A DNA stretch of 64,000 nt from a virus, in the IMG/VR virus record IMGVR_UViG_3300046007_008377, positions 1 through 64,000 of that record, one strand, 5' to 3'. The notes below the pieces were generated by a model, which did not search any database, was not told where the DNA came from, and worked only from the letters and a program-made list of their open reading frames with translations. Both the position numbers and the translations under genes were made by a program. Positions 42,995-49,196 of this stretch are shown here, piece after piece. Numbering within the stretch: the stretch's first letter is position 1; each line of letters begins with the position of its first letter.

Positions 42995-43372
42995 ATGATT
43001 GATCAGGAAAAGGATTTCAGGCATAAAAAGATTTTGGATTTACATAACCAGGGTAAGAGCATTGCGGCTATTGCTAAGGAAATGGTAATGAGTAAGGGTG
43101 GAGTTCACAAAATACTTTCTAGTTTGATTATAAAAGGAGATTCTCCTAAAAAGGAGCCTATAGCTAAGGTTAAGTTATCTGGTCAAGAAGAAAGGTTTAG
43201 TTCGTTTGTAGGATATGAGAGAACTGATGTAAATCAATATGTACATAAGGAGACTGGTGAGATTGTAAATATAGCTTTTGTAAAGGCTAAGAAAGCTGGC
43301 GAATTTGGATATTTTGTGAAGGTATCTAGTGTTGAAAAAAAATCGACCGCAAGCGGTAATGAAGTAATCTAG
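42995..43372 (+). CDS. HTH regulator, probable iteron-binding protein
   Basis: A 125-aa protein. Residues 13-46 (KILDLHNQGKSIAAIAKEMVMSKGGVHKIL) form a resolvase/Sigma-like HTH: 'helix, IAAIAKE, turn, recognition helix GGVHKIL'. Residues 60-115 are a small beta-rich domain. The gene starts just after five iterons and a palindrome. It is the first gene of the rightward block. Autorepressor or replication-initiator roles are both compatible. Confidence 0.7.
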   Translation: MIDQEKDFRHKKILDLHNQGKSIAAIAKEMVMSKGGVHKILSSLIIKGDSPKKEPIAKVKLSGQEERFSSFVGYERTDVNQYVHKETGEIVNIAFVKAKKAGEFGYFVKVSSVEKKSTASGNEVI

Positions 43373-43377
43373 AAATC

Positions 43378-43635
43378 ATGACAGAGATAAGAGATCATAA
43401 GTACGAATTTAAAACGTACAATGGCAGAGTGAAAATTTACGTTGATGGGTATGTGATGTTTTGTTTTAATCAGATTGATTTTGCGGGATATTACGCCTAT
43501 AAGGACGATCGTAATCTCTACGGACTCGATATTTATATGAATCGAGAAAAAGCGGGACAATGCCAGATGGAGATTTATTTTAAGACTAAGGAGAATTGGA
43601 TTGGAGTTCTTAAATTGCTAGACGAAAACATGTAA
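43378..43635 (+). CDS. hypothetical protein
   Basis: An 85-aa protein rich in Tyr and beta strands (KYEFKTYNGRVKIYVDGYVMF). Unknown. It lies 5 bp after the HTH gene. Confidence 0.55.
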   Translation: MTEIRDHKYEFKTYNGRVKIYVDGYVMFCFNQIDFAGYYAYKDDRNLYGLDIYMNREKAGQCQMEIYFKTKENWIGVLKLLDENM

Positions 43636-43644
43636 TTAATAAAT

Positions 43645-43854
43645 ATGGAAGATTCAAAACGTTGCGCGATTGAGCTTGTTGAGAAAATGCGTTTATCTAG
43701 TTTAAAGATTACTAAAAAAGACGCTAAGGTTTGTGCTTCAATTGCGGCTCAATACATTATTAATGCAAATCCGCACAGCAATCCTCTAAATACGGAAGTA
43801 CATTCTACTATTGGATTTTGGCAAGAAGTTAAACAAGAAATAGAGAAATTATAA
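43645..43854 (+). CDS. small conserved phage protein
   Basis: A 69-aa helical protein (CAIELVEKMRLSS, TKKDAKVCASIAAQYIINANPH, then FWQEVKQEIEKL). The arrangement is common in Bacteroidetes phage early genes. Function unknown. Confidence 0.6.
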   Translation: MEDSKRCAIELVEKMRLSSLKITKKDAKVCASIAAQYIINANPHSNPLNTEVHSTIGFWQEVKQEIEKL

Positions 43855-43858
43855 AATT

Positions 43859-43920
43859 GGAAAGATGGCTGAATGGTTAAAGCTGAAAGAGTGTGCAGGT
43901 TCGAGTCCTGCTCTTTCCCC
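43859..43920 (+). pseudogene. tRNA remnant (class II-like) lacking the anticodon arm
   Basis: The acceptor stem GGAAAGA/TCTTTCC (7 bp) is perfect. The D-arm GCTGAATGGTTAAAGC is normal for a serine/leucine-type tRNA. The T-arm GCAGG-TTCGAGT-CCTGC is perfect. Between the D- and T-arms only 11 bases (TGAAAGAGTGT) remain, where about 40 (anticodon arm plus long variable arm) are expected. It is about 62 nt long and followed by CC. It cannot decode; it may be a decayed tRNA, a tRNA-like structure or an att-site relic. Confidence 0.75.
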
Positions 43921-44014
43921 TACAAGTTGATCATTGGTCAGCAACACAACTTTGATAAGTGCTTGCACACGCGAGATTTTAATTACTAGGAATTGTTAAA
44001 ATAATAAAGAAATT

Positions 44015-44341
44015 ATGCCAGATATATCAATGTGTTCTAATGCACTATGCCATTCTAAAGATTATTGCTATAGATTTACAGCTACTCCTAATCCCCATAG
44101 ACAAAGTTATATGGGTTTTGGTCCTAAAGAAGGAGAAGATAAATGCGATGATTTTTGGCCAAATAATAAAGACTCTGAAAAATGTAAACTAAATGGAGTT
44201 AAACGTGAAGGTGAGATATGCAATTTAGAACAATGCAACTATCCTAAATGCACCCAAGAAAATTATTGTAAGTATTGTCATCAAACAGATGGTGTACATA
44301 AAATGGGTTGTGAAACTAGAAAAATACAAATAAACTTATGA
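44015..44341 (+). CDS. cysteine-rich zinc-binding-like protein
   Basis: A 108-aa protein with 12 cysteines and 4 histidines (MCSNALCHSKDYCYRF; then CDDFWP; then Cys-rich CNYPKCTQENYCKYCHQTDG). The MPDISMC start is a conserved signature of a Bacteroidetes phage family. It probably binds zinc. It overlaps the next gene by ATGA. Confidence 0.65.
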   Translation: MPDISMCSNALCHSKDYCYRFTATPNPHRQSYMGFGPKEGEDKCDDFWPNNKDSEKCKLNGVKREGEICNLEQCNYPKCTQENYCKYCHQTDGVHKMGCETRKIQINL

Positions 44342-44577
44342 AACAAACAGCAGTAGAATGGTTAATTTCTAAAATAGAGGTTAATTCAAATCCTTCACTT
44401 ACACAAAAAGAAATGATTGTATACATTGAACAAGCCAAAGAAATGGAAAAGCAACAGATAATTGATGCTCAATCCTATGCAATATCAAAAGCTGATATGA
44501 CAAATAATAGAGGTTTTTTTGATTGCGAACAATACTACAACGAAACATTTAACCTTTCACAACAAGATAAACCCTAA
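44338..44577 (+). CDS. small conserved phage protein
   Basis: A 79-aa helical protein (QTAVEWLISKIE, KEMIVYIEQAKEMEKQQIIDA, ending FNLSQQDKP) of a type frequent in Bacteroidetes phages. Function unknown. Its start overlaps the upstream stop (ATGA) and its stop lies in the hairpin at 44568. Confidence 0.6.
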   Translation: MKQTAVEWLISKIEVNSNPSLTQKEMIVYIEQAKEMEKQQIIDAQSYAISKADMTNNRGFFDCEQYYNETFNLSQQDKP

Positions 44578-44590
44578 ATTTTGGGGTTTA
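44568..44590 (+). terminator. hairpin after small gene (no U-tract; weak)
   Basis: TAAACCCT/GGGGTTTA stem (8 bp, one T-G) with loop AAATTTT. There is no T-run afterwards and the next start codon is 5 bp away, so this may be a translational or attenuating hairpin rather than a true terminator. Confidence 0.4.
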
Positions 44591-44594
44591 TGTA

Positions 44595-44825
44595 ATGACA
44601 AAAAGTAAGATGACACTAAAAGAAAAGTTTGAACAATATGCAAAGGATGAAATTTGGCGAACCAGAAACTATAATGCAGAAGAATGTGAACTTATAGCAG
44701 ATGAATTTGCTATTGGATTTGCAGAGTGGTATTTGAATTTATCTAAATCAGATGATTGGGAAAAATTTGATTACAACACAAATGAAAAACTACTAGAAAT
44801 CTATAAAAAAGAAAAAGGATTGTGA
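44595..44825 (+). CDS. small conserved phage protein
   Basis: A 76-aa acidic helical protein (MTLKEKFEQYAKDEIW, ECELIADEFAIGFAEWYL). It resembles many small Bacteroidetes phage proteins. ATG-containing overlap with the next gene. Function unknown. Confidence 0.6.
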   Translation: MTKSKMTLKEKFEQYAKDEIWRTRNYNAEECELIADEFAIGFAEWYLNLSKSDDWEKFDYNTNEKLLEIYKKEKGL

Positions 44826-45181
44826 TTTACTTTAAATATTCAACAAGGCTTGTAATATTATTTGATAATATAGTTATCAAAATACCTATAAGCAGAAGAG
44901 GTTATCTACAAGGAATCAATGAGAAATACGTTTGGGATAAGTATAAAGATATTGATTTATTAGCGGAACTAAAATGGGTATTTATAGGTGTAGTATGTCA
45001 AAAGAGATATGATGCTGTTAAATCAATACCAAATGTAGTTGTAAGACGTATTAAATCAAAAGTTCCTGAATTTGATTTTGATAACTGCGATTTACATAAC
45101 AGTAAAAACTGGGGAATAGAAAATAAAGAATACATCTTACTTGACTATGGTATCAACAAACACATTGCAAGTTTATATTAA
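44822..45181 (+). CDS. kinase-like-fold small protein
   Basis: A 119-aa protein. The N-terminal strand-turn RLVILFDNIVIKIPIS looks like a kinase beta3 strand with an invariant-like Lys. A helix follows, and the end DNCDLHNSKNWGIENKEYILLDYG is similar to a kinase catalytic plus DFG segment (HxxNxG, LDYG). At this length it would be a minimal kinase-like domain. Activity cannot be judged. It overlaps the preceding gene by 4 bp. Confidence 0.45.
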   Translation: MIYFKYSTRLVILFDNIVIKIPISRRGYLQGINEKYVWDKYKDIDLLAELKWVFIGVVCQKRYDAVKSIPNVVVRRIKSKVPEFDFDNCDLHNSKNWGIENKEYILLDYGINKHIASLY

Positions 45182-45240
45182 AACAAATAAACCTATAAAA
45201 CGGCAGTAAATGTAAAAAAGTGCCAATAATCAGATAAAAA

Positions 45241-45594
45241 ATGAAATTTGAAACTTGGTTAGACGACAATTATCCGTACAGAAATAGAAATTACAGGAAT
45301 GAAAAATTGTACGGCAAAAGCAAATATGACGAAACTTATTTATACAACGAACTATTAGAAATTTTTAAAAAAGAAATTATGATTCCATTACATTACCCGC
45401 AGCAATACGATGTTATAGATTTTGTAAGCGACAACGGCTTAAATTTTAACGAGGGAAACGTTATTAAGTACATTACGCGCGCTAGAAAAAAAGGAACGCA
45501 TTTAATTGATTTAGAGAAGGCCTTGGATTATATCCAGCGAGAAATTAAGATTGTGAGAGAGAAAGAATTAAAATTAATAGAAAACGATCGATGA
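45241..45594 (+). CDS. DUF3310-containing nucleotide-kinase-operon protein
   Basis: A 117-aa protein. The C-terminal part IPLHYPQQYDVIDFVSDNG and VIKYITRARKKGTHLIDLEKALDYIQ matches DUF3310, a phage domain often near nucleotide-metabolism genes. Its function is unknown. It overlaps the next gene by ATGA. Confidence 0.7.
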   Translation: MKFETWLDDNYPYRNRNYRNEKLYGKSKYDETYLYNELLEIFKKEIMIPLHYPQQYDVIDFVSDNGLNFNEGNVIKYITRARKKGTHLIDLEKALDYIQREIKIVREKELKLIENDR

Positions 45595-45878
45595 TTTCCA
45601 AAGAACAATTTGCAAACGCAATAGAGGCTATAAGATTGCAGCAATACGAAGATAAAAAGAATAGTCAATTGCTTCAAGAAGCGTTTTCAATTAACGAATT
45701 TCCGATATTTCAGAATGATAAATTGGTTAATACAATAATAGACTTGCTTTCTTTTTGGTTTGACAAAGAAGAATTGCAACACTATTGTTTTGATTGTGAT
45801 TTTGGTAAAACTGGACCTGAATCTGAATGGGAAACACCTGAAGAATTATATAACAAACTGCTTAAAAATAAAAAATGA
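45591..45878 (+). CDS. hypothetical protein
   Basis: A 95-aa protein with a helical N-terminus (KEQFANAIEAIRLQQY) and a central acidic region with CFDCDFGKTG. Coupled by ATGA to both neighbours. Unknown. Confidence 0.55.
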   Translation: MISKEQFANAIEAIRLQQYEDKKNSQLLQEAFSINEFPIFQNDKLVNTIIDLLSFWFDKEELQHYCFDCDFGKTGPESEWETPEELYNKLLKNKK

Positions 45879-46006
45879 CTGACCAAGAAAAATTAAATGA
45901 GCTATTGGCTAAAAGAACAAAACTTATGCTTAAAGGATCAAACGACGAAAAGTTAAACGACAAAATTCGTGAATTGCAAAAAATAATTCGAGATGCAAGA
46001 AGATAA
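45875..46006 (+). CDS. small hypothetical protein (43 aa)
   Basis: MTDQEKLNELLAKRTKLMLK to the end IIRDARR, a charged helix. ATGA overlap upstream, and 14 bp overlap with the next gene. Confidence 0.5.
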   Translation: MTDQEKLNELLAKRTKLMLKGSNDEKLNDKIRELQKIIRDARR

Positions 46007-46796
46007 AAGAAAGTACAACGGCCGACGCGCAGGAACTACTAAAAACAAAATTCAAGGCGCATTTGCTGAGAAAAAAGATACTTTCGGAAGCGCTAAAGAA
46101 AAGAGAAATAGGTTCCAAACCGAATCGATGGAAGAATTTCTTAAAATTAAACCAGGAGAAACTTTTGAGCAATGGGAAAAACGCACTTCTAAAAAAAGAA
46201 TCCATGGCGTTACAAAAAAGAACAATTTGTCAATTGCCAAAAACGGAAAAATAGTCGTCGATAGAGAACGATTAACCGGAATGGCCAAAGAGAAGCAAGT
46301 TATAATTCGCCACAAATTTATAGAGCGTCCGTATGACTTTTTGGAAAATTATGCTTTTATTATGCGCTGGGCTAGTATTAGGTACAACATCTCAAAAGAC
46401 GACATTGAAATTGCTTTTTTCTTTTATGGAAAAGGAATGTTTACCAAGGAAGAATTTACGCGCGTATGCGTTCAATTAGGAACCGTAAAAGGTGTTTGGA
46501 CTAGATTTGTAAATAAGCCTTACATTACCGCAGCAGTTTTAGTAACCAAAGATAATGTAGTCAAAGAAATGGAATATTATCAATTAACGGCTGAATTTTC
46601 AAGATTGCTATTGGCGGTTTATGGCGGTTTGTCCAAAGTAAACAAACTAACTTTGACAATTAGATCATCTGCTCAGTACAAAAGAAACGTAGTGCATAAA
46701 GAACTAAATGATTTTTTAGAACAACTTAATCGAGAAGTTGACCAAACAATAAAAGGAGAATTAATTCCTTATTTTGACAAGAAAAATATTGAATAA
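45993..46796 (+). CDS. winged-helix regulator with basic N-terminus
   Basis: A 267-aa protein. Residues 1-45 are basic and disordered. The core (RPYDFLENYAFIMRWASIRYNI, DIEIAFFFYGKGMFTKEEFTR, then a wing-like KGVWTRFVNK) and the segment EYYQLTAEFSRLLLAVYGGL match the MarR-like winged-helix proteins seen in Bacteroidetes phages. It could be a late-gene activator or DNA-packaging-related DNA-binding protein; the position next to HU suggests regulation. Confidence 0.55.
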   Translation: MQEDKRKYNGRRAGTTKNKIQGAFAEKKDTFGSAKEKRNRFQTESMEEFLKIKPGETFEQWEKRTSKKRIHGVTKKNNLSIAKNGKIVVDRERLTGMAKEKQVIIRHKFIERPYDFLENYAFIMRWASIRYNISKDDIEIAFFFYGKGMFTKEEFTRVCVQLGTVKGVWTRFVNKPYITAAVLVTKDNVVKEMEYYQLTAEFSRLLLAVYGGLSKVNKLTLTIRSSAQYKRNVVHKELNDFLEQLNREVDQTIKGELIPYFDKKNIE

Positions 46797-46833
46797 CTTT
46801 TAATAATTGTAGCAGTAGCAAACTGCATAAAAC

Positions 46834-46849
46834 GCATATTGCAATATGC
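46834..46849. promoter_or_regulatory. 16-bp perfect palindrome upstream of HU gene
   Basis: GCATATTGCAATATGC is its own reverse complement and is followed by GCAATAT repeats. It lies 69 bp before the HU start. It is a likely operator for a dimeric regulator, for example the winged-helix protein just upstream. Confidence 0.6.
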
Positions 46850-46917
46850 AATATTGATTACAAAAAAACTGAAATTTAATTTAAATCCCGATTGCAAGGA
46901 TAAGTGCTAGAATTACA

Positions 46918-47172
46918 ATGAACAAATCAGAATTAATTAAAGTTGTTGCTTATAAAGCGTCAGTAACTCAAGAAACGGCAAAAAAAGTTATCAATGCGAC
47001 TTTTGAAATTATTGAAAAAGCAACCATGGAAGAAGGTAGAGTTGCAATTGCCGAATTTGGCGTTTTCAAAAAGCATGAAGCGGCTCCAAGAGAAGGAAGG
47101 AATCCAGCAACAGGACAAAAATTACAAATTCCGGCAAAAACGCTAATTAAGTTTAAACCTTCACAAGCATAA
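46918..47172 (+). CDS. HU/IHF-family DNA-binding protein
   Basis: An 84-aa protein: MNKSELIKVVAYKASVTQETA, then VAIAEFGVFKKHEAAPREGRNPATG and a basic end. The arm motif GRNPATG and beta-saddle sequences are diagnostic of HU/IHF. It bends DNA and may help packaging, recombination or transcription. Its own operator-like palindrome is upstream. Confidence 0.9.
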   Translation: MNKSELIKVVAYKASVTQETAKKVINATFEIIEKATMEEGRVAIAEFGVFKKHEAAPREGRNPATGQKLQIPAKTLIKFKPSQA

Positions 47173-47174
47173 AC

Positions 47175-47206
47175 AAAAAACCCGATACATTAGCATCGGG
47201 TTTTTT
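47175..47206. terminator. bidirectional terminator
   Basis: Stem AAAAAACCCGAT/ATCGGGTTTTTT with loop ACATTAGC, between convergent HU and ring-protein genes. Confidence 0.9.
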
Positions 47207-47207
47207 A

Positions 47208-47942
47208 TTATTGTTTTTCTTGAAAGTCTTTCGCTTCTTCCGAATTGACAAATTGGGCTATTTCTGGTTCGCGAATTGATAGTCCCGCGTAATTCAATAC
47301 CTTGGTTAAAAAAGGAATAAGCAAACTCTCATGTAAATCTACATCTTGCAAATCACTTGCGCTTGGATTGTAAATAGGGTTGCCGCCAACAGTTATAAAA
47401 GTCCATTTTGGAGCAAGCGGCGTTCGCAAATAGAAAAGCTCTAAATAATAACCGCTTGGAACCAAAGGAGCAGGTTTAAACTTAGTTCCAATTTTCTCAT
47501 AAACAGGAAACATTAAACTTGGAGCAGTCATATCTGAATTTACAAGTACGTTTAATTGGCGCTTTGATACCAATTCTATATCGACTTTCTTTTTTGTTGT
47601 ATTTTCTACCAAAGACAAATTTTCTACGCGGTAAAGATTGTTATTTGTAAACGACCAAGTTTCATCTGCTGAATTAAAAACAAATTCGCTTGGAATAGAG
47701 TACGTTGCGTAATAATCAATCTGCTCTCCTACATTAGCTTTTAGATTTGCGTACTCTGAACCTGTTAATCGTCTGTTCTCACGATTAAGCATTTGGTTGT
47801 ACTGAAAAAATAGGTTTTCAAAAATATCTCTTTGGGCTAAATTGCAGAAAATATCCAATTCTTGCGGCGCAATGTACCCCAAGTTTGATTTATTCATTAT
47901 AAACAAAACCGAATTTCTAATAAAGTTAACGCTAATTGCCAT
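47208..47942 (-). CDS. ring/connector-type virion structural protein
   Basis: A 244-aa protein. The N-terminus FIRNSVLFIMNKSNLGYIAPQELDIFCNLAQRD is the opening of a family of Bacteroidetes phage structural proteins that build tail or portal-associated rings. The rest is beta-rich (NYRVENLSLVEN; LELFYLRTPLAPKW). It is on the opposite strand, about 43 kb from the first connector, separated from other virion genes. A -7-like TACCTTTA lies upstream of its start. Function inferred from family resemblance. Confidence 0.55.
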   Translation of the reverse strand: MAISVNFIRNSVLFIMNKSNLGYIAPQELDIFCNLAQRDIFENLFFQYNQMLNRENRRLTGSEYANLKANVGEQIDYYATYSIPSEFVFNSADETWSFTNNNLYRVENLSLVENTTKKKVDIELVSKRQLNVLVNSDMTAPSLMFPVYEKIGTKFKPAPLVPSGYYLELFYLRTPLAPKWTFITVGGNPIYNPSASDLQDVDLHESLLIPFLTKVLNYAGLSIREPEIAQFVNSEEAKDFQEKQ

Positions 47943-47981
47943 GGTCTTAAATTTTTATGTAAAGGTAAATAAAATATTTCA

Positions 47982-47989
47982 TACATTTG
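47982..47989 (+). promoter_or_regulatory. promoter -7 element (TACATTTG) of HNH leader
   Basis: An exact consensus with the predicted start (about 47996) just before the first pairing block of the structured leader. Confidence 0.65.
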
Positions 47990-47998
47990 CAGAGCAAT

Positions 47999-48079
47999 CC
48001 ACTACTTGCGCTGAAGATATTTAGTCGAAAGGCTAACCGGAAATCCTCAAAGATGCGTAGTGGCTCTTTGGGGATTTTT
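47999..48079 (+). ncRNA. structured 5' leader of HNH-AP2 gene (pseudoknot candidate 3)
   Basis: A is CCACTAC (47999-48005). A GNRA-capped hairpin TTAGTC-GAAA-GGCTAA is at 48021-48036. B is AAATCCTCAAAGA (48041-48053). A' is GTAGTGG (48057-48063). B' is TCTTTGGGGATTT (48065-48077), followed by TT. A/A' is 7 bp, and B/B' is 13 bp with one U-G. A' lies inside the loop of B/B', which alone looks like a terminator hairpin (loop TGCGTAGTGGC, T5 after). A/A' pairing could therefore form a pseudoknot or prevent termination. Confidence 0.7.
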
Positions 48080-48095
48080 CACTTATAAGAATATT

Positions 48096-48863
48096 ATGAT
48101 TGAGTATTACAAAAATTTGAGTTTAGAATCGCTATTTTACGTGAATGAAAACGGCTTAGTTTGTCAAGAGGAATGGCGTGACGTTCCTGAGTGGGAAGGT
48201 TATTACCAAGTATCTGATTTAGGCAGAATTAAATCTTTTTCTTTCAATAAAACAAAAATATTAAAAGGTGGATTCAATAGAGGAGGATATTTAATATTTG
48301 TATTTTGTGTGCAACAAAAAAGAAAAACGGTAAAAGCGCATCAATTGGTCGCTATGGTTTTTATGAATCATATTCCTTGTGGTAACAAAATAGTTGTAGA
48401 CCATATTAATAACATAAAAACAGATAACCGTTTAGAAAACCTTCAACTCACAGACAATAGACACAATAGCTCAAAAGACCGTAAATCAAAAACAAATGTC
48501 GTTGGGGTGCATTTTATTCAAAAAAGAAATACATTTGTTTCTTGTATTGAGATAAAGAAGAAGCAAATACATTTAGGCACTTTTGATAATTTAGAAGACG
48601 CAAAATCAGCTTATCTAACAGCATTAAATAACTATAAAGAAAATAACATTATCCCTGAAAAAATAAAATTTCAAAGACATAGGAAACCAAAAGGCAAGTA
48701 TAGTTCAGATTACAAAGGTGTTAGTTTTATAAAATCTCAAAAAAAATGGAAATGTACAATAAATATAAACGGCAAAAATATTTTTATAGGAAACTACAAC
48801 ACTGAAATAGATGCTCATTTAGCATATCAAAAAGAGTACAAAAAAACCCTATTTAAAAGATAG
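48096..48863 (+). CDS. NUMOD4-HNH-AP2 homing endonuclease
   Basis: A 255-aa protein from the ATG at 48096. A GTG at 48060 lies in the terminator-like hairpin and is unlikely. Domains: NUMOD4 (EEWRDVPEWEGYYQVSDLGR, about residues 25-45), HNH (HQLVAMVFMNHI, VDHINNIKTDNRLENLQL), and two AP2-like DNA-binding repeats (VGVHFIQKRNTFVSCIEI; YKGVSFIKSQKKWKCTINI). It inserts itself between the ring-protein and chaperonin genes. It should cut and spread into related phages. Confidence 0.85.
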   Translation: MIEYYKNLSLESLFYVNENGLVCQEEWRDVPEWEGYYQVSDLGRIKSFSFNKTKILKGGFNRGGYLIFVFCVQQKRKTVKAHQLVAMVFMNHIPCGNKIVVDHINNIKTDNRLENLQLTDNRHNSSKDRKSKTNVVGVHFIQKRNTFVSCIEIKKKQIHLGTFDNLEDAKSAYLTALNNYKENNIIPEKIKFQRHRKPKGKYSSDYKGVSFIKSQKKWKCTININGKNIFIGNYNTEIDAHLAYQKEYKKTLFKR

Positions 48864-48871
48864 GGTTTTTT
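48841..48871. terminator. bidirectional terminator
   Basis: 12-bp stem AAAAAACCCTAT/ATAGGGTTTTTT, between the HNH gene (+, whose stop lies inside it) and groES (-). Confidence 0.9.
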
Positions 48872-48893
48872 AAAATATATAGTTTTACATTTT

Positions 48894-49196
48894 TTAAATT
48901 GATAGAATTAAGTCCGCGTAATAGATAGTTACGTACTCAATTGCGTTTCTAGTAAGCGGATTTGCTTTGAATTTGTCGTAAATTACTGTATCGCCGAGTT
49001 TTACATCGTCTTTTGGGCATTCCGTACCCAACGAAACAACAATTCCTTTACGATATTTCTCGTTTTTGTCAACGCTTGACGAAATATTAAGGCCGCTTTG
49101 CGTTTCGTTTACGTTTTCAATTTCTTTTAGCACTACTACATAATTTAGCGCGCGACCATTAAACTTTTCTACAATTTCTTTAGTTTTTGCGTCCAT
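48894..49196 (-). CDS. groES: phage co-chaperonin (GroES-like)
   Basis: A 100-aa Cpn10-like protein: NYVVVLKEIE, the mobile-loop-like ETQSGLNIS region, YRKGIVVSLGTEC, then KLGDTVIYDKFKANPL. These are the strand and turn positions of GroES. It follows groEL by 0 bp, the reverse of the bacterial groES-groEL order. It would cap the phage GroEL or compete with host GroES for its cavity. Confidence 0.8.
   Translation of the reverse strand: MDAKTKEIVEKFNGRALNYVVVLKEIENVNETQSGLNISSSVDKNEKYRKGIVVSLGTECPKDDVKLGDTVIYDKFKANPLTRNAIEYVTIYYADLILSI

Noticed and set aside
48011-48036. AAGATATTTAGTC as a group I intron S element
   Set aside because: No matching R, P or Q elements and no split gene. The interleaved-pairing leader explains the segment better.
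48011-48043. CTGAAGA...GAAA as a hammerhead ribozyme core
   Set aside because: The bases next to the putative core cannot form the required stem II; the TTAGTC/GGCTAA hairpin is offset by unpaired bases.
48060-48095. GTG start for the HNH-AP2 gene
   Set aside because: It lies within the terminator-like stem of the leader; the ATG at 48096 is beyond the structure.
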